From the NCBI GenBank assembly GCA_024404145.1, contig JAKSQK010000001.1, positions 369,244 to 433,243 on the forward strand: 64,000 nucleotides of DNA, in the 5' to 3' direction. Below are positions 61,069 through 64,000 of this stretch, piece by piece (the first letter of the stretch is position 1; every line of letters starts with the position of its first letter). Made by a program: the position numbers and the translations under genes. The DNA is from Clostridia bacterium (GTDB lineage: Bacteria > Bacillota > Clostridia > Oscillospirales > Acutalibacteraceae). The notes under the pieces are model-generated. The model saw only the letters and a list, made by a program, of their open reading frames with translations, did no database searches and was not told the origin of the DNA.

Positions 61069-63678
61069 ATGTTAAAACTTGAAAATATCCATAAGATTTA
61101 TAAAACCGGAAACAGCAATATCGAAGCTCTTAAAGGTATAAGTATTGAATTCAGAAAAAGCGAGTTTGTTTCGGTTTTAGGTCAGTCGGGTTGCGGTAAA
61201 ACAACGCTTCTCAATATCATCGGCGGTCTCGACAGATACGATGAAGGAGTTTTATCAATAAAAGATAAAAGCACAAAAGAATATAAAGACAGAGACTGGG
61301 ACTACTACCGTAATCACTCGGTAGGTTTTGTTTTTCAAAGTTATAATCTTATCCCTCATCAAACTGTTCTTCAAAATGTTGAGTTGGCTCTTACAATTTC
61401 GGGTATTTCGGCAAAAAAGAGAAGAAAAATGGCAATTGAAGCCCTTGAAAGAGTTGGTCTTTCAGACCAATTAAAGAAAAAGCCAAATCAAATGTCGGGC
61501 GGTCAAATGCAGAGAGTTGCTATCGCAAGGGCTCTTGTAAATAACCCTGAAATTTTGTTGGCAGATGAACCTACCGGCGCATTAGACAGCGAAACAAGTT
61601 TACAGATTATGGATTTGCTTAAAGAAATATCATCAGACCGTCTTGTTATTATGGTAACGCATAATCCGGAACTTGCCGAGAAATATTCAACAAGAATAGT
61701 AAAACTTCTTGACGGCAGAATAACTGACGATTCAAATCCTTATTCTTCTGAAACAGAAACTGAGCTTAAAAGCGAAAAAACAAAAGGAACTTCAATGTCG
61801 TTCTATACTGCCCTATCTTTATCGCTTAAAAATCTTTTCACAAAGAAAGCAAGAACATTTCTAACCTCTTTTGCAGGTTCGATAGGTATTATCGGCATTG
61901 CGCTTATTCTCTCCCTTTCAAGCGGTGTAAACGCATATATCAACAGGGTTGAAGAAGATACATTATCAAGTTATCCGTTAATGATAGAAGAAAGCAGTAC
62001 CGATATCAATGAAATGATAACTTCACTTATGGAGAACAAAGATAAAAATCGAAACTACAAAAAGGATACAATTTATTCAAATGATATTATGTCTCAAATG
62101 ATGACTTCAATGATAAACGGCTCAACAACAAATGATTTAGAGGCATTTAAGAAGTATCTTGAAAGCGGTAAATCCGACATCAAGGATTATGTAACCGATA
62201 TTAAATATTTGTATAAAACGCAGATAAATATCTTTACAGAAGATGGATATCAGGTTAATCCGAGTCAGGTTTTCGAAAAAATGGGATTCAAACAAAGAGA
62301 AGAAAACTCTGGCGGAATTAAAATGTCTTCAAGTTTTACTAATACTGAAATTTGGCATGAACTTTTAGATAACAGCGAACTTCTCAAAAAGCAATATGAA
62401 ATTGTTGCGGGTAAAATGCCGAAAAATTACAACGAAGTTGTACTGATTATTGATAAGAACAATGAAATAAGCGATTATACTCTCTATTCTCTCGGCATTA
62501 AAGATGCCGATGAACTCTCGAAAATCATTAAAGATGCTATGGACGGCAAAAAAATTAAAGAGCCCAAACAAACAAATTATAGTTACGATGATATCTTAAA
62601 ACTTAAATTTAAGTTGTTGCTTAATACCGATTTTTATGAGAAAACAAAATCGGGCACTTATGAAGATAAATCTAAAGACGAAATCTACATGCTCGAAAAA
62701 CTTAAAAAAGGGACCGAAGTTAAGGTTGTAGGTATTCTAAGACCTTCCGAAGAAAATAAAACTTCAATTGCAGGTGGTACAGTAGGATATCTTAGTTCCC
62801 TTATGACAACCTTAATTGAAAGAAACAACAACAGCGCCATTGTTAAAAAACAAGAAAAAGATAAAGATACCGATGTATTTACGGGGCTTCCGTTCAAAAC
62901 CGACAAAGAGTTTACTATGAATGACATAGACAACTATATCACAACACTTCCTGCCGAAGAACAGGCGAAAATGAAAGGATATATCGCTCAAATGCGTGCA
63001 GGTGGTTTGAAAGATGATGAGATAGTTAAAAAATTCTCTTCATATCTTGAAAACTCAATGAGCGAATCAACCTACGATGATAACCTCTTAAAACTCGGTG
63101 TTGCCAATATTGATTTACCGAGCGGCATCAGTATCTATCCTAAGGATTTTGAATCAAAAGATAAAATTTCCGATATAATAAATAATTATAATAAATCAAA
63201 AGATGAAAACAACAGGATTAAATATACCGATTATGTCGGGCTTATGATGTCATCTGTTACAACAATTATCAATGCAATAACTTATATTCTTATCGCCTTT
63301 GTTAGTATTTCACTTATCGTTTCATCAATAATGATAGGAATTATAACCTATATTTCAGTTCTTGAAAGAACTAAGGAAATAGGTGTTTTAAGAGCGATGG
63401 GTGCATCAAAGCGAGATGTTTCAAATATATTTAATGCGGAAACACTTATTGTAGGTTTTGCTTCGGGAACTCTCGGTATTCTCGTAACAATTCTCTTACT
63501 AATTCCGATAAATAAAATAATCAAAAGATTTACAGATATTGCAGGTCTTGCCGTTTTGCCGATTAAAGGCGCAATTATACTCATTATAATCAGTATGATT
63601 CTAACATTGATTGCAGGTTTAATTCCTTCAAGAATAGCCGCAAAGAAAGATCCTGTAATTTCCCTCAGAAGCGAATAA
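61069..63678 (+). CDS. MacB-like ABC transporter: fused ATPase and FtsX-type permease
   Basis: An 869-residue protein. Residues 1-225 form an ABC ATPase of the LolD/MacB class (VLGQSGCGKTTLLNIIGGLD, FVFQSYNLIPHQTVLQNV, MSGGQMQRVAIARAL, LLADEPTGALDSET). A first transmembrane helix (near 270-290) leads to a large extracellular domain of about 430 residues, and three C-terminal helices contain the FtsX signature LERTKEIGVLRAMGASKRDV. Such type VII ABC proteins transmit force across the membrane for peptide or lipoprotein export or antibiotic defence; the substrate is unknown. No membrane-fusion partner or two-component system is adjacent. Confidence 0.92.
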   Translation: MLKLENIHKIYKTGNSNIEALKGISIEFRKSEFVSVLGQSGCGKTTLLNIIGGLDRYDEGVLSIKDKSTKEYKDRDWDYYRNHSVGFVFQSYNLIPHQTVLQNVELALTISGISAKKRRKMAIEALERVGLSDQLKKKPNQMSGGQMQRVAIARALVNNPEILLADEPTGALDSETSLQIMDLLKEISSDRLVIMVTHNPELAEKYSTRIVKLLDGRITDDSNPYSSETETELKSEKTKGTSMSFYTALSLSLKNLFTKKARTFLTSFAGSIGIIGIALILSLSSGVNAYINRVEEDTLSSYPLMIEESSTDINEMITSLMENKDKNRNYKKDTIYSNDIMSQMMTSMINGSTTNDLEAFKKYLESGKSDIKDYVTDIKYLYKTQINIFTEDGYQVNPSQVFEKMGFKQREENSGGIKMSSSFTNTEIWHELLDNSELLKKQYEIVAGKMPKNYNEVVLIIDKNNEISDYTLYSLGIKDADELSKIIKDAMDGKKIKEPKQTNYSYDDILKLKFKLLLNTDFYEKTKSGTYEDKSKDEIYMLEKLKKGTEVKVVGILRPSEENKTSIAGGTVGYLSSLMTTLIERNNNSAIVKKQEKDKDTDVFTGLPFKTDKEFTMNDIDNYITTLPAEEQAKMKGYIAQMRAGGLKDDEIVKKFSSYLENSMSESTYDDNLLKLGVANIDLPSGISIYPKDFESKDKISDIINNYNKSKDENNRIKYTDYVGLMMSSVTTIINAITYILIAFVSISLIVSSIMIGIITYISVLERTKEIGVLRAMGASKRDVSNIFNAETLIVGFASGTLGILVTILLLIPINKIIKRFTDIAGLAVLPIKGAIILIIISMILTLIAGLIPSRIAAKKDPVISLRSE

Positions 63679-63681
63679 ACA

Positions 63682-63714
63682 AAACCACCCGCAGTTTGCG
63701 GGTGGTTTAAATTT
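63682..63714 (+). terminator. Terminator after the MacB-like gene
   Basis: A perfect 12-bp stem AAACCACCCGCA/TGCGGGTGGTTT with a GTT loop, followed by an AT-rich run. Confidence 0.85.
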
Positions 63715-63722
63715 TATAAAAT

Positions 63723-63776
63723 AAAAAGCGCTAACATCAAGTTAACGCTTTCGACTGGTGATCCATCGGGGATTTG
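63723..63776 (-). pseudogene. Truncated tRNA-Lys 3' fragment plus its terminator (first copy of a 54-bp direct repeat)
   Basis: These 54 bp are identical to 63893-63946. They hold the last 21 nt of tRNA-Lys including CCA (63776-63756 on the minus strand) and the following AGCGTTAAC/GTTAGCGCT terminator. Beyond 63776 the tRNA sequence is replaced by unrelated DNA, so this copy cannot make a tRNA. Confidence 0.85.
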
Positions 63777-63892
63777 CTACGAATGCTACCGCATTCTACA
63801 CGCCCACGTCGGCAAAAACAGTCCACCGGACTGTTTTCTTCCGCTTCGCTCCCTCCTTTTCAAATCCCTAATAAGTTCATTCTTAAAAATAA
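63777..63892. other. Structured 116-bp segment between the tRNA-Lys repeats
   Basis: It contains two clean hairpins, GAATGC-TACC-GCATTC (63781-63796) and AAAACAGTCC-ACC-GGACTGTTTT (63815-63837). Near the far end AAATCCCTAATAAG is faintly tRNA-like. No ORF is present. It could be a small insertion or the scrambled remainder of a duplicated tRNA gene. Confidence 0.5.
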
Positions 63893-63925
63893 AAAAAGCG
63901 CTAACATCAAGTTAACGCTTTCGAC

Positions 63926-64000
63926 TGGTGATCCATCGGGGATTTGAACCCCGGACACCTTGATTAAAAGTCAAGTGCTCTGCCAACTGAGCTAATGAAT
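63926..64000 (-). tRNA. tRNA-Lys (anticodon TTT), 5' end cut by the window edge
   Basis: Read on the minus strand it has the D arm TAGCTCAGTTGGCAGAGCA, the anticodon stem CTTGA/TCAAG with loop CTTTTAA (anticodon TTT), the T arm CCGGGGTTCAAATCCCCG and an encoded CCA at 63928-63926. The acceptor arm ATGGATC pairs with ATTCAT plus one base beyond the window. A terminator hairpin follows at 63920-63890. Confidence 0.95.

Noticed and set aside
1..64000. CRISPR array, prophage or insertion-sequence transposase
   Set aside because: No regularly spaced short repeats, phage structural genes or transposase motifs were found; the only recombinase is the XerD-like gene in a conserved neighbourhood.

Overview
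The window comes from an AT-rich, spore-forming, Gram-positive bacterium of the class Clostridia, probably a gut Oscillospirales/Ruminococcaceae-type lineage. The reasons are sporulation genes (spoIVB, a spoIIM-like gene), the Firmicutes-type replicase polC, the frr-uppS-cdsA-dxr-rseP-ispG-polC order, frequent TTG/GTG starts, strong Shine-Dalgarno sequences, sigma-A promoters with 17-bp spacers, and tRNA genes that encode CCA. The species cannot be named from sequence alone.

Layout. 1-4411: tex (5' end cut off), a sugar-kinase-like phosphotransferase and spoIVB. 4412-7886: an accessory stretch with two inverted-repeat elements, a DUF559 gene, a WG-repeat lipoprotein and a displaced second copy of the spoIVB 3' end, then a threefold repeat that abuts tmRNA. 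7887-9509: ssrA, smpB and a DUF421 membrane protein. 9520-17908: one aromatic amino-acid operon (aminotransferase, pheA, aroC, aroE-aroK fusion, aroQ, aroA, tyrA, DAHP synthase) behind a complete ribosome-stalling attenuator with a Tyr/Phe-rich leader peptide. 17912-28023: pyrH, frr, uppS, cdsA, dxr, rseP, ispG and a polC that lacks its proofreading exonuclease domain. 28023-28680: two tRNA-Ser genes and a tiny Cys-rich protein. 28680-33480: a potABCD polyamine importer with a long leader whose 5' part can pair with the potA ribosome-binding site. 33627-39772 (minus strand): a 28-residue ORF, tatD, metG, a P-type-ATPase-like protein without the catalytic aspartate, and rlmB. 39883-50776: eno, an FAD protein, then purine salvage (guanine riboswitch-xpt, BMP-family nucleoside importer, guaB) and a fabG-like reductase. 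50856-52921: spoIIM-like gene, a degenerate XerD-like recombinase, and an isolated transcription unit for a 76-residue membrane peptide. 53051-57778: livJHMGF branched-chain amino-acid importer. 57816-63714: ZIP transporter, PBP1A and a MacB-like ABC protein. 63723-64000: tRNA-Lys with a duplicated 3' fragment.

The clusters form coherent modules: chorismate to Phe/Tyr with attenuation control; isoprenoid and lipid carriers plus replication; polyamine, purine-nucleoside and amino-acid uptake. The most unusual items are the exonuclease-less PolC, the pseudo-P-type ATPase, the Tyr/Phe attenuator, the foreign-looking spoIVB 3'-end duplication and the pot leader. All calls rest on reading the sequence by eye; no database search was run.
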